Of a DNA stretch of 64,000 bases, positions 7,691 to 18,700 are shown one piece after another. This DNA is from Acetatifactor sp. (lineage in GTDB: Bacteria > Bacillota > Clostridia > Lachnospirales > Lachnospiraceae). The DNA is taken from assembly GCA_029055435.1 (NCBI GenBank), contig JAIDDH010000074.1, positions 1-64,000 on the forward strand. The letters run 5' to 3'. Within the stretch, counting starts at the first letter, position 1. Each line of letters opens with the position of its first letter. Below the pieces are notes generated by a model. That model saw only the letters and a list, made by a program, of their open reading frames with translations, had not been told where the DNA came from and did not search any database. The position numbers and the translations under genes were made by a program.

Positions 7691-10639
7691 ATGGATAAGA
7701 AAATATTTGCGGGAGTGAAAGACTTGGAGAAGCTTTCCGCCTATGAAATGATTGAGCAGAGAGAAATCGCGGACATCGGGAGCATGAGCGTGCTGCTGCG
7801 GCATAAAAAGACCGGAGCCAGGGTGGCTCTGCTTGCAAATGACGACGAGAACAAGGTGTTTTATATCGGTTTTCGCACGCCGCCCGCCGATTCCACCGGC
7901 GTGCCGCACATTCTGGAGCACTCAGTGCTCTGCGGTTCCAGAGAATTTCCGGTGAAGGATCCTTTTGTGGAGCTGGTGAAAGGCTCCCTGAACACTTTTT
8001 TGAATGCAATGACTTATCCCGATAAGACGCTTTATCCCGTTGCAAGCTGTAATGAGAAGGATTTTCAGAATCTGATGCATGTGTATCTGGATGCGGTATT
8101 TTATCCCAATATTTACGAGAAGGAAGCCATTTTCCGCCAGGAGGGCTGGCACTATGAGCTTTCGGAGGACGGCGGTCTGGCCATAAACGGGGTGGTCTAT
8201 AACGAGATGAAGGGAGTCTATTCCTCAGCGGACGATGTGCTGGAGACGGCGGTCATGAATTCGCTGTATCCCCACACGGCCTATGGCGTGGAGTCCGGCG
8301 GAGACCCGGAGGTCATCCCGGAGCTCAGTTATGAGCAATTTCTGGATTTTCACAGAAAGTATTATCACCCCTCCAACAGCTATATCTATCTCTATGGCGA
8401 TATGGATATGGCGGAGCGGCTTCAGTTTATCGACGAGCATTATCTGTCTGCTTTCGATGCGCTGGAGATCAATTCTGAGATTGGGAAGGAGCCTGAGAAC
8501 GGTCCTACCTCCACCGGGATAATCAAGGAGTATCCGCTGAATGAGGGGGAGGATGCTGAGGAAAACACCTATTTCTCGGTCAATTATTCCGTGGGAGAAA
8601 GTACGGATACAGAGCTTTGCACGGCTTTCCAGATTCTGGATTACGCCCTTTGCTCCGCCCCCGGCGCGCCGTTAAAACAGACGCTGGTGGATCGCGGCAT
8701 CGGCAAGGATGTGTACAGCATCTGGGACAATGGCATCCGTCAGCCCTATTTCAGTGTGATTGCCAAGGGAACTTCACTGGAAAGACAACCGGAATTCATG
8801 GATGTGGTGCGGGAGGTGCTGGAGAGGATCGCTTCGGAGGGATTTGACAAAAAGGCGCTTCTGGCCGCATTGAATTATTATGAGTTTAAATACCGGGAGG
8901 CGGATTTTGGCTCCTATCCCAAGGGGCTGATGTATGGTCTGCAGATGCTGGACGGGTGGCTCTACGATGACAGCAGGCCCTTTGCCTATCTGGAGCTGGC
9001 AGAGACTTTTAAGACGCTCAGGGAGCGGGTGGACAGCGGCTGGTTTGAGCAGTTGGTAAAGAGTTATCTGCTGGAGAACAATCACTGCAGTGTGGTGATT
9101 CTGAAGCCAGTGGAGGGACTTTTGGAGCGGCGTGAGGCAGAGCTTGCGCAGCAGCTTGCGGCGAAGAAAGCGGCTATGTCCGAGGCCGAGGTGCAGAGAA
9201 TTGCGGATACGCAAGAACAGCTCAGGCTGTTTCAGGAGACGGAGGACGCCCCGGAGGATCTGGCGAAGATACCGCTGCTTGCCAGAGAAGATCTGAAGAA
9301 GGAGGCGGCTGCGCCGGTGGTGGAGGAGCGGAAGCTGGGAGATACTCTCCTTTTATATCACAATCTTTCCACCAACGGCATCGGTTATCTGCGTCTGATT
9401 TTTAAGTTGGATGAGATTCCCCGGGAGTATTTTTCTTATGTGGGATTGTTAAAGGGGTGTCTTGGGCTGTTAAATACCGAGCATTATGAATATGGAGACT
9501 TGTTTAACGAGATGAATCTGGTCACGGGCGGTATGGCGGCGGTGAACAATACCTACAGCCGCATCGATGACCCGGACGCCTGCAGGGTGACACTGGAGTT
9601 AAAGACTAAGGTTTTCTATGATAATCTGGCACAGGCCATTGCGCTGATGCAAGAGATTATGCTCACCAGTGATTTTACGGATGAGAAGCGTCTGCGGGAG
9701 ATTCTGGCAGAGGGTAAATCCCGTATGCAGGCCCAGATGATGTCCGGCGGCCACAGTGTTGCGGCGGGCAGGGCGCTGTCCTACGGGAGCGTGTCCGGGT
9801 GCCTGAGCGAGGAGCTCTCCGGGGTGCCCTTCTATCGACTAATCGCCCGTCTGGACGAACATTTTGAGGAGGAGAAGAGCAATCTGATCGAGAAGCTGCA
9901 GACGCTGGCCAAAATGATTTTCAGGTCGGAGAATCTCATGGTGGACTTTGTGGGAGCAGAGGAGGCGCTGGAGAAGCTGGAAGCGCCTATAGAAAATCTA
10001 AAACGGGAATTGTATGATTGTGAGGTGCTAAAGGAGGCCTACCGCCCTGAACCCCGGCGCAAAAACGAGGGCTTCATGACAGCCGGACAGGTTCAGTATG
10101 TGTGCCGCGCGGGGAATTTTGCCGAGAAGGGCCTTCCCTATACGGGAGTCCTGCGGGTGCTGAAGGTGATGATGGGCTATGAGTATCTGTGGACGAATGT
10201 GAGGGTAAAGGGCGGCGCATACGGATGTATGTGCAGCTTTGGCCGGACGGGAGAGAGCTATTTCGTGTCCTACAGAGACCCCAATCTGGCCAAGACTCTG
10301 GAGGTCTATGAGAAAGCGGCGGAGACCGTCTCCCGGTATGAAGCGGATGAATCCACCATGACCCGCTATATCATCGGAGCCATCAGCGATCTGGATATGC
10401 CTATGACTCCGGCGACAAAAGGCTTGTATGGCCTGAGCGCATATATGACAGGCCTGAATCAGGAGTTCTTGCAGCGGGAGCGGGATGCGATTCTCTCCGC
10501 TCAGGCGGAAGATATCCGTGGGCTTGCGGCCTATATCCGCGCCTTTATGGAGGACGATTTCTTATGTGTAGTGGGAAATGCCGGAAAATTAAAGTCGGAA
10601 GAAGAAATTTTCATGAAACTTGAGAACCTTTTCGCGTAG
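7691..10639 (+). CDS. M16C insulinase-family zinc metalloprotease (PreP-like)
   Basis: The 982-aa length and layout match presequence-protease-type M16C peptidases: two clam-shell halves joined by a helical linker. The inverted zinc motif HxxEH is seen as HILEH near residue 74, with the third ligand in NEMKGVYSS about 80 residues later. The C-terminal half carries the usual non-catalytic M16 repeat, ending with the arginine/tyrosine-rich region (NVRVKGGAYGCMCSFGRTG) that contacts substrate. Such enzymes degrade short unstructured peptides in a closed chamber. No signal peptide is present, so it should be cytoplasmic. It starts 31 bases after the previous gene with GGAGG upstream. Confidence 0.92.
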   Translation: MDKKIFAGVKDLEKLSAYEMIEQREIADIGSMSVLLRHKKTGARVALLANDDENKVFYIGFRTPPADSTGVPHILEHSVLCGSREFPVKDPFVELVKGSLNTFLNAMTYPDKTLYPVASCNEKDFQNLMHVYLDAVFYPNIYEKEAIFRQEGWHYELSEDGGLAINGVVYNEMKGVYSSADDVLETAVMNSLYPHTAYGVESGGDPEVIPELSYEQFLDFHRKYYHPSNSYIYLYGDMDMAERLQFIDEHYLSAFDALEINSEIGKEPENGPTSTGIIKEYPLNEGEDAEENTYFSVNYSVGESTDTELCTAFQILDYALCSAPGAPLKQTLVDRGIGKDVYSIWDNGIRQPYFSVIAKGTSLERQPEFMDVVREVLERIASEGFDKKALLAALNYYEFKYREADFGSYPKGLMYGLQMLDGWLYDDSRPFAYLELAETFKTLRERVDSGWFEQLVKSYLLENNHCSVVILKPVEGLLERREAELAQQLAAKKAAMSEAEVQRIADTQEQLRLFQETEDAPEDLAKIPLLAREDLKKEAAAPVVEERKLGDTLLLYHNLSTNGIGYLRLIFKLDEIPREYFSYVGLLKGCLGLLNTEHYEYGDLFNEMNLVTGGMAAVNNTYSRIDDPDACRVTLELKTKVFYDNLAQAIALMQEIMLTSDFTDEKRLREILAEGKSRMQAQMMSGGHSVAAGRALSYGSVSGCLSEELSGVPFYRLIARLDEHFEEEKSNLIEKLQTLAKMIFRSENLMVDFVGAEEALEKLEAPIENLKRELYDCEVLKEAYRPEPRRKNEGFMTAGQVQYVCRAGNFAEKGLPYTGVLRVLKVMMGYEYLWTNVRVKGGAYGCMCSFGRTGESYFVSYRDPNLAKTLEVYEKAAETVSRYEADESTMTRYIIGAISDLDMPMTPATKGLYGLSAYMTGLNQEFLQRERDAILSAQAEDIRGLAAYIRAFMEDDFLCVVGNAGKLKSEEEIFMKLENLFA

Positions 10640-10717
10640 GCGGCGTCTGATATGGTATGGACGGCTGACGTAATACCATATACAGAGACGAAGGTCGGCG
10701 AGAAGGAGGGAACAGTT

Positions 10718-11725
10718 ATGAAAAAGAACAGGAATTTTGGTGTGAGATGGATGGCCGCCGGGCTTGCGGCGGCTGTGATGCTGGGATTTGGGGGCTGCGG
10801 CAGCGGCAGCCCAAGTGGCAAGAACATGTATCTGGCAGAGCCCCAGGCTATGGCTACGAATGATGCGTATTATTCCGAGGAGAGTGTAAATTACGGTTAT
10901 GACGCCATGAATATGGATATGGCGGCCGCGGACAGCATGACGGAAGGATATAGTTCAGCTTCCGTTCAGAAAGCGGATAGCTCCGCATATTTTGATACCA
11001 GGAAGCTGATTAAGACAGTAAATCTGGATGTGGAGACTCAGGAGTTCGACGGGCTGTTGAATTCTCTGGAAGCTCAGGTGGAGCAGCTCGGGGGCTACAT
11101 AGAGAGCATGAACACCTACAATGGCAGCAGATATTCCTATTCCAGCCGGGAGGCGACAAGAACCTCCAATCTGACTGTGCGCATTCCGCAGAAGGAGCTG
11201 AGCGGCTTTGTGGACGCAGTGTCTGCGGCGGGCAATGTAGTCAGCCGTAGCGAGAATGTGGAGGATGTGACCTTATCCTATGTGGATATCGAGAGCAGAA
11301 AGAAGTCGCTGGAGACAGAGCTGGAGCGCCTGCAGTCATTTTTGGAGAAGGCGGAGAGTCTGGAGGATATCATCACTCTGGAGGACAGGATGTCCACTGT
11401 TCGCTATCAGTTGGAGAGCATGGCATCCCAGCTGCGCACCTATGACAATAAAGTGGATTTCGCCACGGTGTACATGAGTATCCGGGAGGTGAAGGAGCTC
11501 ACTCCCGTGGAGGAAGAGACCGCGTGGGAGAGACTGACGGGCGGCTTTATGGAGAGCCTGAAGGATGTGAAGGACGGCTTTGTGGAGTTCTTTATCTGGA
11601 TCGTGGTGCATATCCCCTATCTGGCAGTGTGGGCCGCAGTGATTTTGATCATCGTCGTGGTGATCAAGCTGATTATCCGCAGAAACCGCAGGAAGAAAGC
11701 GGAAAAAACAAAAGTAGAAAAGTGA
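10718..11725 (+). CDS. DUF4349 lipoprotein
   Basis: The 335-aa product starts MKKNRNFGVRWMAAG at an ATG preceded by GAAGGAGG; the longer ORF-track start at 10652 lacks this site. A lipoprotein signal with lipobox GFGGC puts the mature cysteine near residue 27. The central part matches DUF4349: a beta/alpha domain (LIKTVNLDVETQEFDG) followed by a coiled coil around residues 190-230 (ESRKKSLETELERLQSFL). A C-terminal membrane helix and basic tail (RRNRRKKAEK) follow. The protein is thus tethered at both ends with a coiled coil outside the membrane. Family function is unknown. It is 7 bases from era. Confidence 0.85.
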   Translation: MKKNRNFGVRWMAAGLAAAVMLGFGGCGSGSPSGKNMYLAEPQAMATNDAYYSEESVNYGYDAMNMDMAAADSMTEGYSSASVQKADSSAYFDTRKLIKTVNLDVETQEFDGLLNSLEAQVEQLGGYIESMNTYNGSRYSYSSREATRTSNLTVRIPQKELSGFVDAVSAAGNVVSRSENVEDVTLSYVDIESRKKSLETELERLQSFLEKAESLEDIITLEDRMSTVRYQLESMASQLRTYDNKVDFATVYMSIREVKELTPVEEETAWERLTGGFMESLKDVKDGFVEFFIWIVVHIPYLAVWAAVILIIVVVIKLIIRRNRRKKAEKTKVEK

Positions 11726-11732
11726 GAATGTT

Positions 11733-12650
11733 ATGAAAGAAAATCCCGTATACAGATCCGGTTTTGTGACGTTGATCGGAAGGCCCAATGTGGGCAAATC
11801 CACCCTGATGAATCATCTCATCGGACAGAAGATCGCCATCACTTCCAATAAGCCCCAGACCACCAGAAACCGCATTCAGACCGTGCTGACACTGGAGAAC
11901 GCTCAGATTGTGTTTCTGGATACCCCCGGCATCCATAAGGCCAAGAATAAGCTGGGAAACTATATGGTGAATGTGGCGGAGCACACCTTAAATGAAGTGG
12001 ATGTGATTCTCTGGCTGGTGGAGCCCACCACATACATCGGCGCGGGAGAACGCCATATCATCGAGCAGCTGAAAAAGACAAAGACGCCGGTGATTCTGGT
12101 GATTAACAAGACCGACACGGTAAAGCGGGAGGAAGTGCTCACCTTCATCGATACCTATAGGAAGGAATTGGATTTTCAGGAGATCGTGCCTGTGTCGGCC
12201 CTGAAAGGGGACAACACGGAGGAACTGGTAAAGTGTATCGTGGATTATCTGCCGGAGGGAGAGCCCTTTTACGATGAGGACACGGTAACTGACCAGCCTA
12301 TGCGCCAGATTGTGGCGGAGCTTATCCGGGAGAAGGCCCTGCGGCTTTTGGAGGAGGAGATTCCCCATGGAATCGCGGTCAGTGTGGAGAGCATGAAAGA
12401 GAAAGGTAATATCTGCCATATCGAAGCCACCATCGTGTGCGAGCGGGAGTCCCACAAGGGCATCATCATCGGCAAGGGCGGTCAGATGCTCAAAAAAATC
12501 GGCTCAAAAGCGAGGCCGGATATTGAAGATTTATTGGAAATGCAGGTAAATCTCCAACTCTGGGTGAAGGTGAAGAAGGACTGGAGGGACAGTGATTTCC
12601 TCCTGAAAAATTTTGGATATAACCCCAAGGACGGCATAAGCCGGGAATAA
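11733..12650 (+). CDS. era: GTPase Era
   Basis: The 305-aa protein has the full Era layout. G1 is GRPNVGKST near residue 15, G2 lies in TTRNRIQ, G3 is DTPG, and G4 is NKTD. The C-terminal KH domain holds the GKGGQMLKKIG motif that binds the 3' end of 16S rRNA. Era checks 30S subunit maturation. Neighbours yqzL and recO downstream reproduce the classic Firmicute order. The start ATG has GTGAGAA close upstream and sits 7 bases after the DUF4349 lipoprotein stop. Confidence 0.97.
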   Translation: MKENPVYRSGFVTLIGRPNVGKSTLMNHLIGQKIAITSNKPQTTRNRIQTVLTLENAQIVFLDTPGIHKAKNKLGNYMVNVAEHTLNEVDVILWLVEPTTYIGAGERHIIEQLKKTKTPVILVINKTDTVKREEVLTFIDTYRKELDFQEIVPVSALKGDNTEELVKCIVDYLPEGEPFYDEDTVTDQPMRQIVAELIREKALRLLEEEIPHGIAVSVESMKEKGNICHIEATIVCERESHKGIIIGKGGQMLKKIGSKARPDIEDLLEMQVNLQLWVKVKKDWRDSDFLLKNFGYNPKDGISRE

Positions 12651-12669
12651 AATCGCCCCGTATTGCAGA

Positions 12670-12697
12670 CCCTATCAGACATACAGAACAGATAGGG
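12670..12697 (+). promoter_or_regulatory. Hairpin sequestering the yqzL ribosome binding site
   Basis: CCCTATC (12670-12676) pairs with GATAGGG (12691-12697). The right arm contains the GGGGG that serves as ribosome binding site for the ATG at 12708. Folding would hide the site, suggesting translational control or coupling to era translation. Confidence 0.35.
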
Positions 12698-12707
12698 GGA
12701 AGCACTG

Positions 12708-12920
12708 ATGCACACATGGAATTATTGGAAAGAATTTGAGAGTACGGGTAAGATTGAGGATTATTTATCATATAAAGCAAGCTACAGCCAGCGGCCCGGA
12801 GAGGAAGAGGTCGCTGGCTGCAAGTCCGATTATCAGGAAACATTTTCCGGCATGTCGGAGAGCGATGTCGCAGATAGAAAAGGAATGGACGGAAGTATAT
12901 GCAGGAATTCGTACAGGTGA
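12708..12920 (+). CDS. yqzL: YqzL-like small protein
   Basis: The 70-aa product opens with HTWNYWKEFESTGKIEDYL. This fits the short YqzL family pattern of a tryptophan, then F-x-x-TG-x-I-x-x-YL, and lies exactly where yqzL occurs in Bacillus, between era and recO. It is longer than Bacillus YqzL (about 47 aa), with an extra polar tail of some 35 residues. The ATG follows a GATAGGGGG site. Its 3' end overlaps the recO start by 22 bases. Function is unknown in the family. Confidence 0.65.
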   Translation: MHTWNYWKEFESTGKIEDYLSYKASYSQRPGEEEVAGCKSDYQETFSGMSESDVADRKGMDGSICRNSYR

Positions 12921-13549
12921 CAGGAATGATCTTAAAACAATCCCCCGCGGGTGAGTATGACAGGCGGGTCTGTATACTCACCCGGGAGCGGGGGAAAATT
13001 TCCGCATTTGCAAGAGGGGCCAGAAAGCCCGGCAGCCGCCTGGCAGCAGCCACCAATCTCTTCGCCTTCGGAACCTTCAGATTATATGTGGGAAAGAATT
13101 CCTACACTGTGACGGAGGCGGAGATTTCCAATTATTTTGAGAATTTGATGACGGATTACGAGGGCGCGTACTATGGTATGTATTTCACGGAGGTGGCAGA
13201 CTACTATGCCAGAGAGAACAATGATGAGAGAGAGCTGCTAAAGCTCTTATATCAGTCCCTTCGGGCGCTGGGGGCAGATTCCCTGCCCAATCCATTGGTG
13301 AAATGCATTTTTGAGCTGAAGGCTATAGCCGTAAACGGAGAGTTTCCGGGAGTACCCCCGGACAGGAATCTGCAGGAATCCACGGTCTATGCGCTGCGGT
13401 ATATCGCCGAGAGCCCGGTGGAGAAGCTTTACACCTTCACGGTGACGCAGGAGGTTCTGGCAGAGCTTGCGCAGGTGGCCTCCGATTATGGGAAACGCTT
13501 TCTGAATCATACTTTCAAAAGTCTTGAAATACTCAAAACTCTGTGTTAA
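12899..13549 (+). CDS. recO: DNA repair protein RecO
   Basis: The 216-aa protein begins with the RecO OB-fold signature: VTGMILKQSPAGEYDRRV, then ARGARKPGSRL. The helical C-terminal domain follows (DYYARENNDERELLKLLYQSL). RecO loads RecA onto SSB-coated single strands together with RecR. It is shorter than many homologues (about 240-250 aa) and lacks a CxxC zinc finger in the C-terminal domain. The ATG at 12899 overlaps the YqzL-like gene, so translation is likely coupled. Confidence 0.92.
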   Translation: MQEFVQVTGMILKQSPAGEYDRRVCILTRERGKISAFARGARKPGSRLAAATNLFAFGTFRLYVGKNSYTVTEAEISNYFENLMTDYEGAYYGMYFTEVADYYARENNDERELLKLLYQSLRALGADSLPNPLVKCIFELKAIAVNGEFPGVPPDRNLQESTVYALRYIAESPVEKLYTFTVTQEVLAELAQVASDYGKRFLNHTFKSLEILKTLC

Positions 13550-13552
13550 AAT
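13524..13552 (+). promoter_or_regulatory. Promoter inside the recO 3' end
   Basis: TTGAAA (13524-13529) and TAAAAT (13547-13552) are spaced exactly 17 bases. The pair lies across the recO stop codon, 60 bases upstream of the lipoprotein gene, and could drive the lipoprotein-glyS unit. Confidence 0.6.
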
Positions 13553-13612
13553 TTGATATAGTCTGTGCAGACACAGGCGGAGGCCGGTAAATTTTATGAT
13601 GAGGGATTTTAG

Positions 13613-14260
13613 ATGAGGGAATTACATAATCGAAAACAGATAGCGGGATGGATGCTCTGCCTGCTTATATTTGCCGGCTGCGGAGTGGCGAAGATACCTG
13701 ACACCGTGTCGGACGCAAGCCTGATCATAGATAAGGACGGCGGTATTACGTCCTACATCGCAGGCGTTTTTGACAGGGACTATTATGATTTGAACGACCT
13801 GAAAAAGATGGCGCAGGAGGAGGTCGCCGCCTACAATACGGCGAACCAGACAGGAGAGCGTGCCCTTGTTGTGCTGAAGGATGTTCAGGTGCCGGAGGCT
13901 GGAGGACAATCGGTGCTTGTGAGCTACAGCTATGACAGCGCAGACACTTATCAGGATTACACCGGTAATCTGTTCTTTTACGGGACGGTTGATGAGGCCA
14001 GGAAAGCAGGCTGGCAATTTGAAGAGCTCAATCAGATGCTCTATGATACCAAGGGCAAAAAGAGTATTGTGTCCAAAGACCTGAGCGCGGCCAACATGGC
14101 GAAGAAGCATGTGATCCTTCTTGCGGAGGGGACGAGAGTGTACTGCCCTTATAAGGTGGCATATATCAGCGAGAGCGCCGAGGCGCTGGACGACGGGAGC
14201 ATCGCGACAGCAGGGGTGCTGCCGACAGAATATCCGGTTATTATTGTGCTTGATAAATAG
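13613..14260 (+). CDS. Hypothetical lipoprotein
   Basis: The 215-aa protein has a short signal sequence ending in a lipobox (LLIFAGC, cysteine near residue 23). The mature part has a [19 protein letters not shown] stretch, then an alpha/beta domain without catalytic motifs. The phrase [14 protein letters not shown] resembles the start of small cell-envelope lipoproteins in Clostridia. It lies 15 bases upstream of glycyl-tRNA synthetase and is likely co-transcribed with it. Role unknown. Confidence 0.8.
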   Translation: MRELHNRKQIAGWMLCLLIFAGCGVAKIPDTVSDASLIIDKDGGITSYIAGVFDRDYYDLNDLKKMAQEEVAAYNTANQTGERALVVLKDVQVPEAGGQSVLVSYSYDSADTYQDYTGNLFFYGTVDEARKAGWQFEELNQMLYDTKGKKSIVSKDLSAANMAKKHVILLAEGTRVYCPYKVAYISESAEALDDGSIATAGVLPTEYPVIIVLDK

Positions 14261-14274
14261 AGGAGGCGAAAAAG

Positions 14275-15663
14275 ATGGAGAAAACATTAGACAAGATTGT
14301 TGCCCTGGCAAAGGCGAGAGGATTTGTGTATCCCGGTTCCGAGATTTACGGAGGACTGGCCAACACATGGGATTACGGCAATCTGGGTGTGGAGCTTAAG
14401 AATAATGTGAAGAAGGCGTGGTGGCAGAAATTCGTCCAGGAGAATCCCCATAATGTGGGTGTGGACTGTGCTATTTTGATGAATCCCCAGACATGGGTGG
14501 CCAGCGGTCATCTGGGCGGCTTTTCAGACCCGCTGATGGACTGTAAGGAGTGCCATGAGCGTTTCCGCGCCGACAAGCTCATTGAGGACTATTGTCTGGA
14601 GGCAGATATCGCTCTGGACGGGAGCGTGGACGGCTGGAGCCAGGAGCAGATGAAAGATTTCATCGAGGAGAAGCAGATTCCCTGTCCCACTTGCGGCAAA
14701 CATAATTTCACGGATATCCGTCAGTTCAATCTGATGTTCAAGACCTTCCAGGGTGTGACTGAGGATGCCAAGAGCACCATTTACTTAAGACCCGAGACCG
14801 CGCAGGGTATTTTTGTCAACTTTAAAAATGTGCAGAGAACTTCCAGGAAGAAGCTTCCTTTCGGTATCGGCCAGATCGGAAAGTCCTTTAGAAACGAGAT
14901 CAGTCCCGGAAACTTCACCTTCCGCACCAGAGAGTTTGAGCAGATGGAGCTGGAGTTTTTCTGTAAGCCAGGGACAGACATGGAGTGGTTCCAGTACTGG
15001 AGAGGATTCTGCCGCGACTGGCTTTTGTCGCTCGGCATCAAGGAGGATGAAATCCGTCTGCGCGACCATTCTCCCGAAGAGCTCTGCTTTTACAGCAAGG
15101 GCACCACGGATATTGAGTTTAAGTTTCCCTTCGACTGGGGTGAGCTGTGGGGCATTGCGGACAGAACCGATTATGACCTGACCCAGCATGCCAATACCTC
15201 CGGCGAGGATATGAGCTATTTTGACGATGAGACCAGTGAGAAGTACATCCCCTATGTGATCGAGCCCTCTCTGGGTGCAGACCGCGTGGTGCTGGCATTC
15301 CTCTGCTCCGCTTACGACGAGGAAGAACTGGAGGGCGGCGACATGAGAACCGTGCTGCGTTTCCATCCGGCGCTGGCTCCCGTGAAGATTGGCGTGCTGC
15401 CTTTGTCCAAGAAGCTGAACGAGGGCGCTGAGAAGATATTTATGGAACTGTCCAAGAAGTACAATTGCGAGTTTGACGACAGAGGGAATATCGGTAAGAG
15501 ATACCGCCGCCAGGATGAGATCGGAACGCCTTTCTGTGTGACATATGACTTTGATTCCGAGACGGACGGCTGTGTCACCGTACGTTTCAGGGATTCCATG
15601 GAGCAGGAGAGAATTGCGATCACCGAGCTGGATGCATATTTTGCGGATAAATTTGTATTTTAA
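14275..15663 (+). CDS. glyQS: Glycine-tRNA ligase, single-chain dimeric type
   Basis: The 462-aa protein is a class II aminoacyl-tRNA synthetase of the alpha2 glycyl type. It starts near the [12 protein letters not shown] substrate-binding motif. Motif 2 lies in [23 protein letters not shown], the latter part forming the characteristic R-x-x-E-F-x-Q-x-E. Motif 3 is near [12 protein letters not shown]-terminal anticodon-binding domain follows (residues 360-462). It charges tRNA-Gly using ATP. The ATG is preceded by GAGGAGG. No T-box leader is visible, as transcription probably comes through the lipoprotein gene. Confidence 0.97.
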   Translation: MEKTLDKIVALAKARGFVYPGSEIYGGLANTWDYGNLGVELKNNVKKAWWQKFVQENPHNVGVDCAILMNPQTWVASGHLGGFSDPLMDCKECHERFRADKLIEDYCLEADIALDGSVDGWSQEQMKDFIEEKQIPCPTCGKHNFTDIRQFNLMFKTFQGVTEDAKSTIYLRPETAQGIFVNFKNVQRTSRKKLPFGIGQIGKSFRNEISPGNFTFRTREFEQMELEFFCKPGTDMEWFQYWRGFCRDWLLSLGIKEDEIRLRDHSPEELCFYSKGTTDIEFKFPFDWGELWGIADRTDYDLTQHANTSGEDMSYFDDETSEKYIPYVIEPSLGADRVVLAFLCSAYDEEELEGGDMRTVLRFHPALAPVKIGVLPLSKKLNEGAEKIFMELSKKYNCEFDDRGNIGKRYRRQDEIGTPFCVTYDFDSETDGCVTVRFRDSMEQERIAITELDAYFADKFVF

Positions 15664-15669
15664 GAAATG

Positions 15670-15704
15670 CCGGGGAGCAGAGGATTCTTTCTGCTCTCCT
15701 TTCG
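15670..15704 (+). terminator. Possible weak terminator after glyQS
   Basis: GGGGAGCAG and CTGCTCTCC form a 9-bp imperfect stem with a 9-base loop, followed by a short TTTC stretch. The uridine run is short, so efficiency is doubtful. Confidence 0.35.
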
Positions 15705-15727
15705 ACTGATAGTGAGAGGTTTCGTCT

Positions 15728-18700
15728 ATGGAGATGACTGAATGCTTTCTCGTCCTGGGGATTGAGCCCACAAAGGACGAGCGAATGATCAAAAACGCAT
15801 ACAGAGAAAAGCTTGCCGTGACCAATCCGGAGGACGACCCGGAGGGGTTTAAGCGCCTGCGCGCCGCCTACGAGGAGGCCAGCGTCTATGCAAAGCGCTC
15901 CGACGAGGAGGAAGAATCTCAGGCGGAGCGGGACACCACGCCATCCGGACTCTGGGTAGAGCGGGTGACTGAGATATACACAAGCATTCGTTCCCGCCAG
16001 AATCTGGAGCTCTGGAAGGCACTTTTTGACGACGATATCTTTATGGCGCTGGAGGAAGAGGAAAACTGCAGATGGAAGCTGCTGCGCTATCTGATGGATC
16101 ATTTCCGCCTGCCCACCGCTGTCTGGAAGCTTTTGGACGAGAAGATGAATCTGACTGCGGACGCAGGCAGACTCAGGGAATCCTTCCCTGCGGATTTCAT
16201 CAATTTTGTGGTGAGCCGCTGTGAGAGGGGCGAGGATATTGAGTTTGAGCTCTTTGAGGGCGCGGACGATGCGGACTATGATCTGTTCATCAATTATTAT
16301 GACAGATGCTGGCAGGCGCTGCAGGAAGAGAAGCCGGAGGAGGCCGCAAAACTTCTGGAGGAGGCTGCGGGACTTCATATTTATCATCCCACCATGGAAA
16401 TCTGCAGAGGAAATCTTCTCTATGCCCAGGACAAAAAGAATGAGGCCGGGGCGTTCATGAGAGCGCTGTATGAAAAATATCCGAAGAATGCCATGGTGAG
16501 CTATAATACCGCGGAGATGCTTTGGAAACTGGAACAGCATGACGATGCCGCAGATATTTATCTGAAGCTGAAGGCGGAGAATGACAAGCATTACATGGCC
16601 AATCTGCGTCTCACCGAGTGGTATTACGACAAGGGAGAGTACGCGGAGTCCAAGAAGTGTGCGGAGTCTGTGCTGTCCTCGGGGGCCGACGATTCCTTCA
16701 TGGAGCTTCTGACGAAAGTCAATGCCAAGCTGGAGAAGGATCTGGAGCGGCGTTTCCGCGAAGAGCAGGACTGGGAGGCCGGGCTTGAGCTGTGCTGGTG
16801 CTTCCTGCAGGACGGCAAGACCAGTAAGGGAATCCGGCTTGCCAAGGAGATTGAAAAGTCGGTCACCGCGGAGAAGGAGGCCGAGTACAATGGTCTTCTG
16901 GCCAAACTCTTTGTGGAGGAGGCTGAGTTTGAGGACGCTATTTATATGGCGGGAGTCTGGGAGAAGCTGCTGCAGGAGAAGCTTCTGACGGACGAGAGCG
17001 AGGAGGAGAAAGAGAAAGACCAGGACCGCGTCCGGCAGGCCTACATGATCCGTATGCAGTGCTACAAGAGTCTGGGCTATAAGGAGAAGGAGTATTTTGA
17101 GAAGGCGATAGAGGCGATAGAGGCGGTCGAGACGGGTACGCCCCGGGATATCGGACTCTGGCTGGAGAAGGCTCAGATTTACATGGAGATGGAGGAGTAC
17201 GACAAGAGTCTGGCCCTCACATCCCGTATGATAGAGGAATACCATGTGTATGCGGCTGCGGCCACCGCCATGGAGGTCTACCGCAGGCAGTGGGAAGCGG
17301 GCGGCGTGGTTCAGAATGCCCGTATCTGTATCCAGAATTTCCCCGGATATATCCGCGCCTACGAGCATCTGGGCAGAGTCTATCTGGATCTAAAGGAGAC
17401 TGAGGCTCTGAAGGAGCTCCTGGAAGAAGCCGAGAAAAATGAAATAAAAAGCCCCTATCTGGAGGCTTATCGATATCAGATGACGAAGAAGCCCCCCGAG
17501 GTGGATGTTCTGAACAGACGGCTGGATGAATTCCAGAAGAAGTTTCAGGATAAGCTGGAAGAAGGGGAGATGCTTTACTATGAGACGGGGCTGCCCGTGA
17601 TCACGGAGTATCTCTACTGGTATCCGGGCGCTTATATGCTGCGCAGAAGAGCTTCCTTTCACAAGAGCGGAAGGCAGATGGAAAAGGCGTTGGAGGATTA
17701 CGAGAAGGCTCTGGTCGATGAGCCTGCCAATCCTTATATTCACAACAGTATGAGCCATATCTATGTGCTTCAGGGGAATTATGAGAGCGCGCTGGTGAGC
17801 ATGAAGAAGGCAATTCTCTACGGAGATCTGGAGTGGACCGCCGTATTGTATTACCATATGGCGAGAATCTATATGCTGCTGGGCGACAATGAGCAGGCTC
17901 TTGTCTGGTTTAGATATTATGATAAGACCGCGGGGAAGGATGGCGGACATCTGCGCAATATGGCGGAATGTCTGGCACGTCTGGGTAAGACCGAGGAGGC
18001 CGCCGAGAAGATTGCGGCTTTCTACCGCAAGGAGGATGGCACATTCTACGATGGTTATTACCGCAGCCTGGTCAATGTCTATTACACTGCGCGGGATAAG
18101 GAACAGATGCGCCGGGTGATGGAGGAGTGGAACCGGAAACAGCAGCACAGCACATCTCCTTTCTCTGTGCTGATGCCCAAGAGCATGCGCAGAAAGAAAG
18201 TGGATGAGGAGACCATCGATTATTATGACCGCGCCGGATGGCAGGCCATGCAGGAGGGAGACGGCAAGACGGCTCTCACTCTACTGGAAAAGCGGGTCCA
18301 CCTGGGAGAGCTGAGGGACGGCTCGGGTTCCAAGGAAGGTTTGGAGGATTTGGTCTTTGCCGCTATTTTGTTTGGCGATGAAAAGCTGGGTAAGAAATAT
18401 TCGGCGAAATTGAAGCTCTGGATGAACAAGGCTTCCTTCCGGGCGGTGGACGAGGATTATGACCGTCCCAAGGCGAAGCTCACCAGAGAATTTCTGGCCA
18501 ATTATTACACGGCCTCCGATGAGAAACTGCAGGAGATACTGGACAAAGAGAAAGACTGCACGATCTGCGGGTTCTGTCTGATGCCTCTGTGTCAGGAGCT
18601 GGAGGGTATGCGCCTTCTGTTGCTCATCAGGCAGGGAAAGCGAAAAGAGGCGCTGGAGCGTCTTGCACATAATCTGGAGGTACAGCCTTTCGACGAGTAC

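Noticed and set aside
10718-11725. DUF4349 protein considered as a mechanosensor or SPFH-like protein
   Set aside because: No supporting motif beyond a coiled coil and terminal membrane helix; left as DUF4349 lipoprotein.
14785-15825. 346-codon minus-strand ORF opposite glyQS
   Set aside because: It is a shadow of the glycyl-tRNA synthetase gene with no recognisable protein features.
15620-17368. 582-codon minus-strand ORF opposite the J/TPR gene
   Set aside because: Long antisense ORFs arise from codon bias in Glu/Lys/Leu-rich TPR genes. The translation is Leu/His/Gln-rich without domains, and there is no ribosome site.
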